DNA of 64,000 nt from Rhabditoides inermis (Eukaryota; Nematoda; Chromadorea; Rhabditida; Rhabditidae): the NCBI GenBank assembly GCA_963966185.1, contig CAWZYM010000380.1, forward strand, positions 12,501-76,500, read 5' to 3'. Below the pieces are notes generated by a model that was not told where the DNA came from, searched no databases, and was given only the letters and a program-made list of their open reading frames with translations. Below are positions 9,625 to 21,724 of this stretch, one piece after another (position 1 is the first letter of the stretch; every line of letters starts with the position of its first letter). The position numbers and the translations under genes are program-made.

Positions 9625-12600
9625 TTCCCCTTCTCTCCTATGTCTCTCTTTCTCCTTTCTTTGATGTCATAACTGTTGTTCGTGGATTCTGAATACGTAC
9701 ACAGGAAATGCCTCGTCTCGTCTGTTACAAATGACATTTCTCGTCAAAAACAATGTGTTGACCAACAGTACCCCAAACTGTTAGGCAGTGAAAGTTTCAT
9801 TTCATGTGAACAGGCTAGTGTAGTGGTAACGCTTGTGCTGGTAAGAAGATTTCTGCGGGTTCACGCATGTTTTTTGGTCAAGTATTTGAACATGTGTAGG
9901 AGTTACTGGACAACTGGACACACTGTATTTTCCCTGCGACTCACGCGTAGTACATTCCGCTGACAGCAGCGTCCTTCTGTGAGAGAGCGAGGTGGAGGGC
10001 CGTCTGCGCCCCGTCCTCCTCTGTCTTGAAACAGTACCTGCAGTTCATTTGGTTAGTATGTAAATGTAACACTGCGACTTACTGCGTTAACAACACCTGC
10101 AAGGAGTTTGGTAATGATATATCATTTTCAGTTTTAATTATTTCGGTCGCACATGGCAAAAAAAGACAAAACTGGAAAACAAAATACACCGAGCAGCAAT
10201 AAATTCAATCTCCAAACTCGCCGACTCACCAGAAAATCGGGCGGAAAATGTATTTGAGAGACAGCCAGCCGCTAGCCTGAAATGAATTTTTCAGTACGAG
10301 AGAAAACTGATAACAGTTATATTCTTAAAACTCTAATCTCTAATCGTAGTAGTAAAGCAGACCTGGAGAATGTTACTGTTGACGTTGCCGGGATGACATG
10401 AGTTGATCTTGACAGTGATTCCTGTATTATAAAAATACACTACCCGTTAGTAAACAAGTAAACAAATGATCAAGTGAACAATTACAAAAACAAGTAAAAA
10501 TAGGCATACCCTGTTGGGACCACAACTTGGCAAGGTGACGAGCGTGCATCACCTGAAAAGGGATGTTTGTACACAACCTGTTAACAAAGCAGCACTGGAA
10601 GAGCAATAGACAACAGGTAAGTAACAAAATGTTGACTATCTCAAAAGATAATCGAACAAATTGATGACATAACCGACAATTTGAATGTAAAGTAGGATGT
10701 GAAACGTATCAACTGTTTAAAGCGCAAATCTCTTGCTTACAAAAACAAATCACGAAACAGGACTTGGTTGCACCCGGCTTGCTTTGGTTCCCTTAAATCA
10801 GCCCACGTTAATGGAGAAGAAAAGTAAAGTGGTTGGAGAAAAGTGAAATGTGCATACTGCGCTGAACACCTTTCCTAACACACCTGCGCCAGCTTGCTCC
10901 GGTTGTAGGCGATGACCCTTCCATAGTGCTCCACTGCGTTGACGACCTTGGACCTGCAATCAGAAAGAAGTGAGCGTCTTCCAGTAATTCAGCTCTGCTT
11001 CTGCTATAGTCAGACGAGTTGGCCCTTGGCTATGCGCCCGCAGTGCGCGGACGTGAGCTACACGTCTCTCTCTCTCTCTCTCTCCCTCTCCCTCTCCCTC
11101 TCCCCCTCCCCTCCCCTCCCCTCCCTCCCTCCCTCCCTCTTTCTTCCTTCCCCCCACCTTATCGTGTCCCCGTATGCGTGTATGATGCTGCTCACATTGA
11201 CTGCCCGTCCGTCTGCCGCCCTCGAGAGGCAGGGAGTGAGTAGGTGGGTGAGGAGGAAGTGGCCTGCGAAGGAAACGTATGTATTTGACATGAAACTTGA
11301 CTTTTGATACTCCGTCCTGAACATAAACATGTGTGCATAACGATGATTTCAATGTCCTGTGAAGGGGAAGTTGCAACAATCATCACCACGTTTTGTGAGC
11401 GTCTTCGAAACCGTAGAACCGTACAACGGCCACATCATCTTCGCATGTCCAATCAGGTGGTTGCTCTGCCACGTCTTCTCGTACTCATATCCGTCAGTTC
11501 ATATGATATACCCATCATCACTCTATGCCTGTAGGGACCACATCGTGAGATGCAGAGAGTGAGGCGAAATCATGTAACATTTTCTCAATGGACGCATGAT
11601 GTGCTCTAATTAGCATAGAACGATTCGCCCTTACGCGCTGATTCCAACGGTATTTTATTTATGGGATCATGTACCCTGTAAAGTAGTGAAAATCAATGAA
11701 GAGTGATATGATGACGTCATAATTCTTTGATCTAGCCGCCATTGCCCAAAATGAATAATGAAAAATGATATCATATGAGAAGTATTTCATCAAGTACCGA
11801 TCGGTTACAATCAAACAAAGCGTAGCGCTATTATTATAAACGATTGTATCAATAATTTGACTAATGATGACGTCGTCAGTGCTTTGATCTAGCCGCCCTC
11901 TGTTGCACTTTCCCTATGTAAGCTCCCGCTAAGGCGCGCGCGCACCGCGCGGAATTGGAGCGCAATGTGAACGATGAACCCTATGAACATTACATATATT
12001 TTTGAAATCAGCAGGAAACGAACTACATTGAGAATTGAATTCTATACCATATGTCAACATCTGAAAATCTCATTGTGGTGCCTACTATGACTGTCGCCGA
12101 ATAGAACACCGGTCACTTGCCCGTTCGGTAAGATGGTCGAAGACATAATACGCACTCAGATAAAAGTTTTAGTTGGTGTGCCAGGTCCGTCCTCTGTCAG
12201 CACATATGCTAGCTAGCAACCCAACACCTAGATCACAAACTCCAGCGCTATGGTCTATGCCACGAATGCTTTCGATGTTGGACAGAGACAAACGGACGAT
12301 CGGGAAAATGACGGAAAACATACTACGTACCCAGATAGTTTGTCTGCCAGGTCCTCTCGTACCCGTCCTCTGTCAATTCGTACGCCGGCAGGGCTAGCAG
12401 ACCAGCATTGCACACGAGATAGTCCAGATGCGGCTCGTCTGATTGAGTAAATTGAATTATTGATTTTTTCTTTACTTTTGAAATTTTTTCTTAATTTTGA
12501 TTGATTTCTAGTTTACATCTCTTTTTTCTGGATTTTGTTATGTTCAATTCACTTCTCAAGTATTATCACGTGTAACAACGACCACGGAATAAGCATCGAA

Positions 12601-13125
12601 TTGTCGCATTCCCTGTACGTACAATGCTTGGCTGAACATGTAAAATAGTGGGCTGATTGATCGGAACTGAAAATGTGAATATTCTTACGTACCTTGCTGG
12701 AATTGCTTGGCGAACTTGCTGATGGTGCGGAGGGAAGCCATGTCCGCGAGGCGCACATGAAGGAGGGAAGACGGCAGACCGGACTGGAAAGGCACAGTCA
12801 GTGGAACTACACCTGCTGAGAAATGATGTTCGGCCGAGGTACCGCGAAAAAAAAAACTATTCCGACTTTCCGATGTATAGCATCATCAGGGAAAGAATTA
12901 CCTACATTATACGATGGGAAGAGTGCAACAAACTGATGTTTCTAGTGTAGCTATGAATTGAAGAGTTCAAGAGAAGAAACGTGCGAACGGATTAGGTATT
13001 CGGATTTCCGCCAACGAGAGAGGGATATGATATAGCTCAGATAACATACCTCAATGAGCTCCTCCCTGGCTTGCAGAGCGCGTTTCTCGCTGCGACACAG
13101 CATGTAGACCTGCAAGGGAAGCGGA

Positions 13126-13193
<68 letters not shown>

Positions 13194-14135
13194 GGTTCAT
13201 GTCACCAAACACGATGTCATCACGAAATGTCTTGTGTCTGGTGTCTGGTGAAACGATTCGCAAGGAGTGAATGAGTCAATAATATAATGAAACAAAATAA
13301 CACAATAGACACACCTTGCATCCCCTAGCGGCCAGGCCGGCGACGATTGCTTTGCCTGGCAAAGAAACATGAATAATTTAATCGATGTATAGTACAAAAA
13401 ATAACAGAATCAGAATCAGAATGTTTATCTCGAATCAAGTAGCACAGTACAATTATGTAAATTACGGCAAGGTTACGGTAAAATACAGTAATGCAACGCC
13501 TACTGCGAGTCCCAATAACACGGATTTCGGTAGTCCCGAGGATGCGTACGTGCTATTGGTGGTGCATGTCATCCCCTGCTTGCGGCTTCTGGGGAAGTTT
13601 CGATCTCGGCGGCGGAAGATCCGTGCTTCAACGATCGATCGCGAAGAGACGTCTCCGAGAGTTTCATCGTCTTCGAGGATTCCTCTCCAGTCTCAATGCC
13701 GTAGATGTAGAGAGTAGCAAAAGCGAATACCAGTCCAGTTAGTGTCCTCCGCCGCACAGCATTGTTCAGGGGTCGGGGGAATAACAGGGGAAGGCACGCG
13801 ACCGCGCGCTGGCAGAGAAAAGAAAGGAATGAAAAAAATAACGCGCGCGGATAATACATATGTGAGCGCGTATAGATAGACTATCGCGTGCGTCAATCAC
13901 TCGGAAATGTGGTGGTGATCAAAGCATCTTGAAACGTTCACGATCAATTTGAAATACTCACCTATTCCAGAATTCGCTCCGGTCACCACTGCCACTTTTC
14001 CTCTACAGTCAACGTGTTCTGTGAACTGACCGCCGCGGATGTACTTCCTGGAAGAGATACCTCTTCATGCTTCTCTCTCTTTCCCGTTTCTCTCTCTCTC
14101 TCTCTCTCTCACTCCCTCTCCTTCTCCCTCTCTCC

Positions 14136-14176
<41 letters not shown>

Positions 14177-14205
14177 ACTCCTTCTCCTTCTCTCTCCTTC
14201 TCTCT

Positions 14206-14283
<78 letters not shown>

Positions 14284-14351
14284 CCTTACCTCAACCAATA
14301 CATCCCTACAAACACCACTCCAGCGATGAGGCAGTGTGTGAGGGTGATCAT
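8270..14351 (-). CDS. short-chain dehydrogenase/reductase, retinol dehydrogenase-like
   Basis: Complete 13-exon model on the minus strand: 14351-14290, 14047-13962, 13355-13315, 13109-13050, 12783-12693, 12438-12331, 11263-11158, 10953-10884, 10552-10510, 10421-10363, 10276-10230, 10037-9945 and 8369-8270. All phases agree, giving 321 residues. Residues 1-20 are a hydrophobic signal anchor. The cofactor motif TGANSGIG is at 43-50, NAG at 124-126, the catalytic serine in NVSS at 174-175, and YNRSK with Tyr201 and Lys205. An Arg after the second beta strand (CRSEKR) suggests NADP(H). The tail GMYYADC...CRILYEESEE is typical of membrane-bound RDH11-14/DHRS13-type enzymes, which reduce or oxidise retinoid or other lipid carbonyls at the ER or similar membranes; the exact substrate is unknown. 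The ATG directly follows TTTTCCAG, fitting trans-splicing. Introns 1, 3, 7 and 12 hold purine (GA-type) tracts in the sense strand. Confidence 0.9.
8379..9548. repeat. (TCTCTG)n hexanucleotide array, 194 perfect copies
   Basis: From 8383 to 9546 the sequence is an unbroken run of TCTCTG (1164 bp, 194 copies), with partial units at both edges. It lies in the last intron of the dehydrogenase, and its left edge is 8 bp from the 3' splice site of exon 13. In the sense strand it reads (CAGAGA)n, so every unit offers an AG dinucleotide. The long SL, CL, VS, TE and DR dipeptide reading frames across it are artefacts of the absence of stop codons. Confidence 0.98.
9549..9660. repeat. duplicated CACTATCTCTTTCCCC block around a (CT)n run
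   Basis: A 30-odd bp segment (TCACTATCTCTTTCCCC then TTCTCTCCTATGTCTC) occurs at 9547 and again at 9614, separated by (CT)n. This is the edge of the hexanucleotide array. Confidence 0.85.
11340..11531 (-). pseudogene. degenerate copy of dehydrogenase exon 6 (A)
   Basis: The minus strand reads YEKTWQSNHLIGH, closely matching exon 6 (YERTWQTNYLGH), with a one-base deletion just upstream in the ELTxDG segment. It lies in intron 6, between real exons 6 and 7, and abuts the MITE at 11532. Confidence 0.6.
11532..12084. mobile_element. MITE family M, copy 2
   Basis: A 553-bp copy of the element at 2092-2643, with the same ends (TAGGGACCACA...TGTGGTGCCTA). The flanking 9-mers are CTATGCCTG (11523-11531) and CTATGACTG (12085-12093), with one mismatch. 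It lies in intron 6 of the dehydrogenase. Confidence 0.8.
12094..12200 (-). pseudogene. degenerate copy of dehydrogenase exon 6 (B)
   Basis: The minus strand retains CTGACAGAGGACGG, ACCTGGCA and the intron-like GTGCGTATTATGTCTTC of exon 6 and its downstream intron (real copy 12438-12290), with deletions that destroy the frame. Confidence 0.55.
13407..13816. repeat. dispersed repeat family A, copy 1
   Basis: About 410 bp shared with 33183-34480, 34812-35222 and 54415-55165. It runs from AGAATCAGAATGTTTATCTC through AACACGGATTTCGGTAGTCC to GGCACGCGACCGCGCGCTGG. It sits in intron 2 of the dehydrogenase. A minus-strand frame is open in three copies, but its stops and start differ and no domain is recognised. 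Confidence 0.8.
14083..14280. repeat. (CT)n-rich compound microsatellite in dehydrogenase intron 1
   Basis: CT runs are interrupted by CCTTCT blocks. In the gene's sense strand this is a GA tract filling most of intron 1. Confidence 0.95.
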
Positions 14352-14359
14352 CTGGAAAA

Positions 14360-15334
14360 AGTGGATTAAATTTCAAAATTCAGCAATCCGTATTTTCGAC
14401 TTCGGAACAGCTGCGAATCACGACCATTTTGATACGGTGTTTCAAAAGAAATGACCACGTTTTGATTTATCATGGTTTTGACGAGTTCTGATCAATGAAA
14501 AATGAAATTCGGTGAACGTTTGAACGCCTTTTGTCTTGAAAACATTTACGATGGGACATTTACGAAGTATCATAGTGTATTTTAGATAAACGAAGATTGA
14601 TCTGCAAGGCCGACAATAAAAACGTTGAATGTGTTCGTTTATGCGTTTCATTACATTCGATTGAAAAATGAATTGCGCAATACAAAGAGTATATGACACT
14701 CTTCAACTATAATTTAGGCACATAAAAAGAGGAGAGCATAGTGCAACGTAGGATAGTGTGGAAGGGGTTAGAGCCTGTACGACTGTGGCGTAGAAAATGA
14801 ATAAAAAATCCCTGAAATCTAAAAAAAAGGTTGTAGAAGAACTACAACAGGTCGAAAGAGCGAGGAGCCCTTTTCTGACAGGTGATAGTGCGTGGGAATG
14901 CTGGGGTGCACAGAACACACGCTTATTCGGACAGGTGCGAGCGTATCGATCTGCCAGAGAGGAGAGAGAGAGAGAGAGAGAGAGAGATCGCGCGGGAACT
15001 GATAATATGATACGAGTCTCGTAATCAAATCACATTTACGACACTTTTGAGATAGATCGCGTTCAGAGGAATAGGAGAGACAGACGGACAATATGAATTA
15101 TGAGAGAAAATCACTGTTGAAATGTGATTGACACATTGATAAAAATATCAACGAATCAAAATGAAACACGTTGTCTTTGTGTTGCTTTCAGGAGATAAAG
15201 AGAAAAGGTGAGTAAATATAAAAATTGGGTGAATATAGTTGAAACTAAAACTCTCTGCCACATTTCCGGACGGAAGTGTCTAGGATCTAGTGAGTTCATC
15301 CGGCTAACCTTGCAAACCAGAAACACGTCTCTCC

Positions 15335-15385
<51 letters not shown>

Positions 15386-15500
15386 GTGTTTGCCGGATCA
15401 AATGGCACAAGAAGAACTCGCGATCGCCTTCCTCTTATCGCTACAATCAAAGTGTGCAGTGTGGCAAAACATGCGTGCGTGACGGAGAGAGAGAAAGGGA

Positions 15501-15557
<57 letters not shown>

Positions 15558-15558
15558 G

Positions 15559-15610
<52 letters not shown>

Positions 15611-15611
15611 G

Positions 15612-15678
<67 letters not shown>

Positions 15679-16267
15679 AGAGAGAGAGAGGAGAGAGATT
15701 GAATTAGCAGACCGGGGCGTTCGGTTCCCACGCGGCGCGCACTCACTAACAGTCACAAACAACCTTGTTTACTATTGGTATTGAAACCTGATTTTTTTGA
15801 AGAAAGCCCAATCACTAGTGATTTTGAGTCCGCGAACCAGCAAAAATCGCTGCATTATATTAAGATATAAGTGATGCACTATTGATGAGTGTGTGAAAAA
15901 AAATGAAAGCGAACAGTGAAAAGTATGTATTGTCTGGTTTACAAAAAAACTATTACGTACATAGTTGCAAATTGCTGCAGACATAAGTGAACGTTTATAC
16001 TGGTTGATTCTTCAATGAATTTTGATTGTAACATGTGTGGGAAGCCACTGGGCAGAAGATTCCCTTTTACTCTCTCTCTCTTTCTTTATCTCTCTCTCTC
16101 TCTTTCCTTGTTCAAATCGATTTCTGATTTAGCCTCTTTCTGAACCATTTCTCGCATTGTTATTACATATCATTATTGATTTGAACCGATTCATCTCAAT
16201 TCTAAACATCTTCTTTCAGATGTGTTCATTTCACACATACATAAAACATAACAACTCGAGAGCTCTT
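14360..16267. other. no gene recognised; microsatellite-rich
   Basis: This stretch holds (GA)n at 14959-14986, (CT)n at 15338-15381 and (GA)n interrupted by AAGGGAG at 15486-15690. Between the last two lies a 104-bp unique island (15382-15485) whose plus frame reads CRVCRIKWHKKNSRS and VQCGKTCVRDG. It resembles the way real exons here are bracketed by such tracts, but neither strand has convincing splice sites. Confidence 0.5.
15486..15696. repeat. (GA)n microsatellite
   Basis: About 200 bp of GA with three AAAGGGAGT-type interruptions about 55 bp apart. Confidence 0.95.
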
Positions 16268-17950
16268 AAAGCTTCAATTCAATTCAATTCAATTGTTTAT
16301 CATTGCGTATTCAGGAAACATATGGGGACAAAATATGTGGCTGTAATAAGTGGTGCAACGTTTTGTGATTAAAATCAAATGAAAGAATAGTAAAACAGAT
16401 ACAAATGCGTATGGAACAATACAACAGACATATGTATATGAAATGAATGTGCTCTGTTGCATATAGTGGGGAGCCCGTGCCCGTATCGATCAGAAAGCGC
16501 GGATGCGAGATGGTTCAATCATGCATTTTCTAACCTCTTCTTTGAAAGAACCGGTGTCTCTGATAGCTATAATGTTAGATGGTAAGGAATTCCATATTCG
16601 AAACTTGCGGTGAATGAATGTCTGCGTTCTAACGGACGGATCAAAAGAGGGTACGATTCGGTGGCAGTGAGAGTGTCTCGATGATGTGGAAATGATATTA
16701 TAGATGGCAGATGAATCAAAGACGGTGCGACCGTGTACAATTTTATGTAGGTAGGCAATATCATTGACTGCTCGTCGTGACTCGAGAGTCTCCAAGCCTA
16801 GCAGGCAGAGTCTGGCGGAGTATCCTAGATTGAAAATGCCATTTCTATGGCAGATTTGTCTGGTGAAGTACCGTTGAACGCCCTCAATAAGATTCACTGA
16901 GCGCACATCGGAGGGATTCCAGAGCTCAGTACAGTACTCCAGCTTACAGCGGTAATACGTCACAAATGTTTTGCAAAGAACGGCTAAACTGCGGGTACGG
17001 TATGCTCGTAGGAACACATTGATTCCCCAAAGTGTGCGATCGACAATGCGTTTAATGTAGTCATCGAAAGAGAGGCGAGTAGAGATATACACACCAAGAT
17101 CTTTAACACACTCTGGGGATTCTAGACACACTGTGCCAAGGGAATATGCATAGAGCGGATTTCGTTTGCCCAAGTGAAGAACCTGTGTTTTGCTAGCAGA
17201 TATGGTGAGACCCCACTCAATCGACCACTCAGAAACACAGTCGACTGCTCGCTGAAACATAGTGCGCGCGGTGAGATCGAGGGGACTGAACGCGTAAGAC
17301 ACTTTTAAATCGTCAGCATACAATTCGCAGCGAACATAGTCAGGCAAACAGTCGACAATGTTGTTAATGAATACATTGAAAAGAAGAGGCTCGAGACAGC
17401 TCCCCTGTGGAACACCGCAATTCACAGTGCGTGGGGAGGATAGACACTGACTGACAAGTACACGCGTTGTTCTATCGCACAGAAAAGATTTGATCCACGC
17501 GAGTGCACTGCCGCGAACACCAAGTGAGTGAAGCTTCTTGAACAACATGGAATGATTTATGCAATCAAACGCCTTCTTGTAATCTACATAAAGGCAGTCG
17601 ACTACTTGCCCGTCGGTGAGATCACGCGACCACATCACGCGGTGCGCATGTGGATCGGCCCGCGCGGAAACCAAATTGGCGAGAGGTGAGAAGGCAGTGT
17701 TTCTCAAAGTGCTCTGTCATCTGCGCCGCGCAAATCCTCTCCAGCAGTTTAGAAAGTGTGGCAGTGAGAGCAATGGGACGGTAGTTGACTACCTCACTCT
17801 GGGACCCACCCTTGTGGTTGGGTCTCACATACCCTATCCTCCATATAGGAAGAACGACACATGCGGAAAGAGACTGCTGGAAGAGGAGAAAGATTGGAGT
17901 GACAACAGAGTCTATAGTGTGCTTCAAGAAAATGTGCGTTAACCCATCTG
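16268..17950 (-). mobile_element. 5'-truncated CR1/jockey-type non-LTR retrotransposon
   Basis: The minus strand encodes reverse transcriptase motifs in order: NYRPIALTATLSKLLERI, RQFGFRAGRST, then after a frame change near 17650 DYKKAFDCINHSMLF, GVPQGSCLEPLLFN, the catalytic LYADDLK, and the C-terminal WNSLPSN tail before a stop at 16490. The endonuclease and N-terminal parts are missing. The 3' end runs into tandem AATTC units at about 16268-16290, as CR1-like elements often end in a short microsatellite. At least one frameshift makes it inactive. Confidence 0.85.
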
Positions 17951-18039
17951 GTGACGTATTGATTTTTGGCTTTCATCAACAAAAAAAATTGTTACACACC
18001 ATACACGTGCCTCGAAGTATCTATATTATTCCATTATGC

Positions 18040-18190
18040 GGTCCGTTTTAAAGGCACAGGGGCGTTTAGAATTACCAAGGTTCATCGAAACTCACTCTCG
18101 AGAACTTGGCAAAACTAATTGCACGTAGCGGGAATCGAACCTGCATAGAATGGTCCGTGAACCGTGAGCGTTACCACAACACTACAACGA
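18040..18190 (-). mobile_element. tRNA-derived SINE-like repeat, copy A
   Basis: The minus strand contains GGTTCGATTCCCGC, a perfect polymerase III B box, downstream of a D-arm-like GTTGTGGTAAC, followed by TTTTGCCAAG. Related units lie at about 36110-36265, 37390-37510 and 37720-37810. It does not fold into a full tRNA (the acceptor arms do not pair), so it is a tRNA-derived repeat rather than a tRNA gene. Confidence 0.55.
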
Positions 18191-18539
18191 CATGCGCACT
18201 CATATCGAAGAGATTCGCACAGAGCTCAACTTTCCGATAAGCATTTTGGCGCTAAGTTCGAATTTGCCTTACCAAGCTTCGCACGTGCACAGGTTGGTAA
18301 GCGTGTAGGTAACGCGGAAACGCCGTTCTTTTGCTTTTTCTTTGATTGTTTCGTGTTTCCATTGGTCAAGCAATAAAACCAAGTCAACAACTACTCTCAT
18401 CTCATTTTCCCGTCCCCGCGAGCGGTTGCCCCTTCCCGCGCTCCCTCGAATGACCACCCGACGACAATGAAAGTCACCGCCGCCGCCGCTCGGAGATGAG
18501 CTTTCATGGAGTAATTCTCTAATTGACTAATTCTCTAAT

Positions 18540-18960
18540 TGAAGCCGTTCACTGGTAGACGATAAGGCGACGCCAAATAGGTCTGTGGAAGTGCAACTAG
18601 TCGGCGAAGCGCGGATTCTCGATTGGAGGAAAAGAAGGTACAAAGCGAAGGCGAATTGAAGGGCAACGGCGGCACCCGCGAACGGAAGAGAAGTATGCTG
18701 CTGTTATCGATCGATATCCGGAGCCGTTCACTGTGAGACGACAAGGAGGAGCCAAATAAGCCTGTTGTAAGTGCACATAGTCGCAAGAATTTCGCAACAT
18801 GACAGTGACAAATGGAGAATTTCGCAACATGACAGTGACAAATGGATCGACCGGGAGCAAGTATGCAAATGGACGCGAGAAGTTCGAGAACGTTCGACGG
18901 TAGACGCAAGGTGGTCCATAAGGCTCACGCGTTCGAGGATGGATCAAGGTCGCATACTCT
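18540..18960. repeat. internally duplicated unique sequence
   Basis: A GCCGTTCACTG...CCAAATA segment at 18543 recurs at 18723. A 29-bp unit (AGAATTTCGCAACATGACAG and onwards) is tandemly doubled at 18786-18843. No coding family is recognised. Confidence 0.7.
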
Positions 18961-19838
18961 ATATCGGATAAGATGACGTATGTCTCGAGACGTGACTGGA
19001 TTCCTCTTTCCGCATATGCTGTAATGCCAACAGTGTCTGGAGAAAGTGAAGCCCCGCAAATCGATTACGAACAGTTTCAAACCGTAGCTACACTATTTCA
19101 TATTTCGAATTGTTTGTATGTCATCTCATAACAACTTATGAATAAAATATTATATGCCTCGAACTGAGCGCCACTGTGCCTTTAAATATTCCTCAATCGT
19201 CATTTATTTATCATTTATGATACTAAATCGCCACTTCGAAACGCAAGGATATTGACCTGCATTGAAACAGAAATATGTATAAACTACACCGCCACCGTTA
19301 AGGATAAATCGAATATTTGTATTAGTGCAAGTTCTATACCAAATGTATTCGTATAGTGAGAATTGCGAATGCAACATTGTCTCATTTCAACATATCAGGG
19401 AAGAGTGAGACACACGCGAGAGACTGGGCAAACAGAGAGACGCAGGCACGACGGTATACGTTTTCCCTGCCAGCCGTTCCATATCTAATAGGCAGAGAGT
19501 ATCCGGTGTCAGGCCATGTGCGGTAATGGGGGAGAGTGCGGAGAGAGTGCGCAAATAGAGAGGGTCAGACGCTGCAGGGTGGAGAGAGTGTGGTTAGTTG
19601 AGAGGGTGTAGGCAAACAAGACAAGTACGCGACAATTGAGTGTCGCCATTCCTCCAGTGTCTCCATTTCGCTGCTCTCGGATTAGCGGCTTCACAATGGA
19701 GGATTGCCACTCTTATATATTTGTTCATAATTCACATTTATATCATACTTACTTTTCGCAATTAAACAGGCAGATCACACCTTTATAATGATGTTTTTTT
19801 ATCGAGAATTTAGTCAATTTGCTTTCAGATAACGGAGC
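18961..19838. other. no gene recognised
   Basis: Intergenic sequence. A TTTCAG acceptor at 19823-19828, 10 bases before the next ATG, is a candidate trans-splice site for the following gene. Confidence 0.55.
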
Positions 19839-20093
19839 ATGCATACTCTCCCGATCACAATAGTGTTCTTCGCAGTTATAGCGGCCTCGTTGTCAAGTGA
19901 GTGGATTGGAAAAAGTGGATAAAAGTAATCTGAAATTGGCAGATCCCGAACAGAATCTGTCTTGCTACGCGGGATCTGACGATCGGTGAGCCTATTGGAA
20001 CTTACCTAACTCTTCCTCTCTTTATTTTCTCTACCTTTTGGAAGATTGCCATTCTTTGTTTTGCTCGCAAATAATCACGTTCCCAAAAGTGAT

Positions 20094-20126
<33 letters not shown>

Positions 20127-20128
20127 TG

Positions 20129-20162
<34 letters not shown>

Positions 20163-20845
20163 GGAGAGAGAGAGACTCCCTCCCTCGCTTCCAGCTTCGA
20201 GGCCCGTGAGTGTGACGCGCCAGGCAGCCCCAACACCTACCGGTGCCAGAAGTTCACCTGCCACGGCGGAAAACGTCAGTTTGTTTTCTTCAGAGAAATT
20301 ACCGCGCTCTTGTAAATAATATACAATCAGTTTGCTGTAGTCACAATTAAAAAAAATAAGTAAAACAGAATCAGAACCGTTCGTCAAGTTAGTTTCGCTC
20401 CGGAGAACGAGAAAAAAACATTGTCAACACAAGAATGGAACGTTTGGAGAATAGAAATATATACATAGACATCTCCTTTCAGTGCTGTCCAATTTTCCTG
20501 TCTCTACTACTTACCAGACACGATAACTAACAACACAAGACTGAAAGTTAAAGATATGTAACAACCTTTCCTTTCCAACATGACTATCTCTTATTTTTCG
20601 AGCTCGAGCTCTACTACTATAAACAAGAAAACGAAATACAAAATAACAATCTAATCCTCTTTGCAGTCCTGTCGAACTTCACTGTCCGCGCGTGTTCCCT
20701 GGCTGGCACCAAGTGTGACTCCGCCGCCGCCTTGTGTTCGCAGCAGGGAGGACAGGGGGAGTGCCATCTATGCGACGGGGCACTCTGCAACGGGGCAGCC
20801 ACTGTCGCACTTCTTCCCCTCTTGTCTGCGCTCTTCTTCTACTGA
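19839..20845 (+). CDS. secreted Ly6/uPAR (LU) domain protein, GPI-anchored type
   Basis: Four exons: 19839-19896, 19943-19985, 20195-20274 and 20667-20845; 119 residues, all phases consistent. Residues 1-19 are a signal peptide (MHTLPITIVFFAVIAAS). The mature part opens with NLSCYAG and has ten cysteines ending in CHLCDGALCNG, the spacing and terminal Cys-Asn expected of a three-finger LU domain. It finishes with a hydrophobic tail (VALLPLLSALFFY) that fits a GPI-attachment signal. LU proteins modulate receptors or channels at the cell surface; the partner here is unknown. Intron 2 is largely a (GA)n tract. A TTTCAG ten bases upstream of the ATG suggests trans-splicing. It is a complete gene, with no sign of decay. 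Confidence 0.85.
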
Positions 20846-21724
20846 CCTTTTTCATCCAGACACCTTCCCCACCCTATTGATATTGTGTATGTATTCATAT
20901 TACTGTATCCATTTTAATATCCACTCTCACCTTGCGACAATAACTTGCTCATCACATCGCGAGAGCTCTTTCATTTAGTGATTTTCTTTGATCTCTCTTT
21001 CTTTTCCCTCGCGCAGACATTCTCTGATTGAAAACGTCTCTTCTTGGATAAACTGATTTTTTTTCAGATTTCAAACAGTAGCTATATTTGATTTGAAAGG
21101 TTGAATTGATCTTGATATAACATAGTTTTTTAGTTATATTATTGTTAATAGTTGTTTATCATTACGCGATAGTCAGAAAATTATGAAATTACGGTTGTCT
21201 GCAGAAAGAACGTGCCTCTGTCGCCTTCTCTTGCCGCATTCGGGCATTCAGACACATATCTCGACACATATCTCTTCTATGAGACTGAGACACAACCTTC
21301 CCCGCAAATTGAAGCTCAACTATCCTCATACTTACAACATTGCGAAAAAAAAAGATAAATTTGTTGAACGAGTGGTTGAAAGATAGTGCAAATGATTATA
21401 GTTTAAAAAGGTAGCAAATATGGAAACGACTGATTTTTATTAGTCCGACAGTTATACGAACAGCACTAGCAGACACTTTGTACAATATCTTTGCATGCGT
21501 TTCAGTACCGCATTGTTTCTTCCCCTGATCTACATAGTTTCGAGCCGAATCACAGTCATATCATATTGCCAGAAGTCGCAACAACATAGGCAACATGTTG
21601 CTATGTACATGATCACATCTGTATTGTTTTTATATTTTTTTCCAAAAAGCGAACTCGATCTGGTCTGAAATCAAGTTTCAACGCCAGGAATAGAGACTAT
21701 ATAATATCCGGACTGAACGTTGAA
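20846..21724. other. no gene recognised
   Basis: The 3' flank of the LU gene. A segment near 21140 (GTTGTTTATCATTACG) resembles the 3' tail of the retrotransposon at 16.3 kb and may be a short relic. Confidence 0.5.

Noticed and set aside
8185..9737. Open frames of 426-495 codons encoding SL, CL, VS, TE or DR dipeptides
   Set aside because: They are the hexanucleotide array read in five frames; it lies in a well-supported intron.
14014..14454. 146-codon Ser/Leu-rich frame
   Set aside because: It is antisense to dehydrogenase exons 1-2 and consists mainly of a CT microsatellite.
18118..18190. tRNA gene
   Set aside because: The B box is perfect but the acceptor arms do not pair, and related units occur in repeats, so it is called SINE-like.
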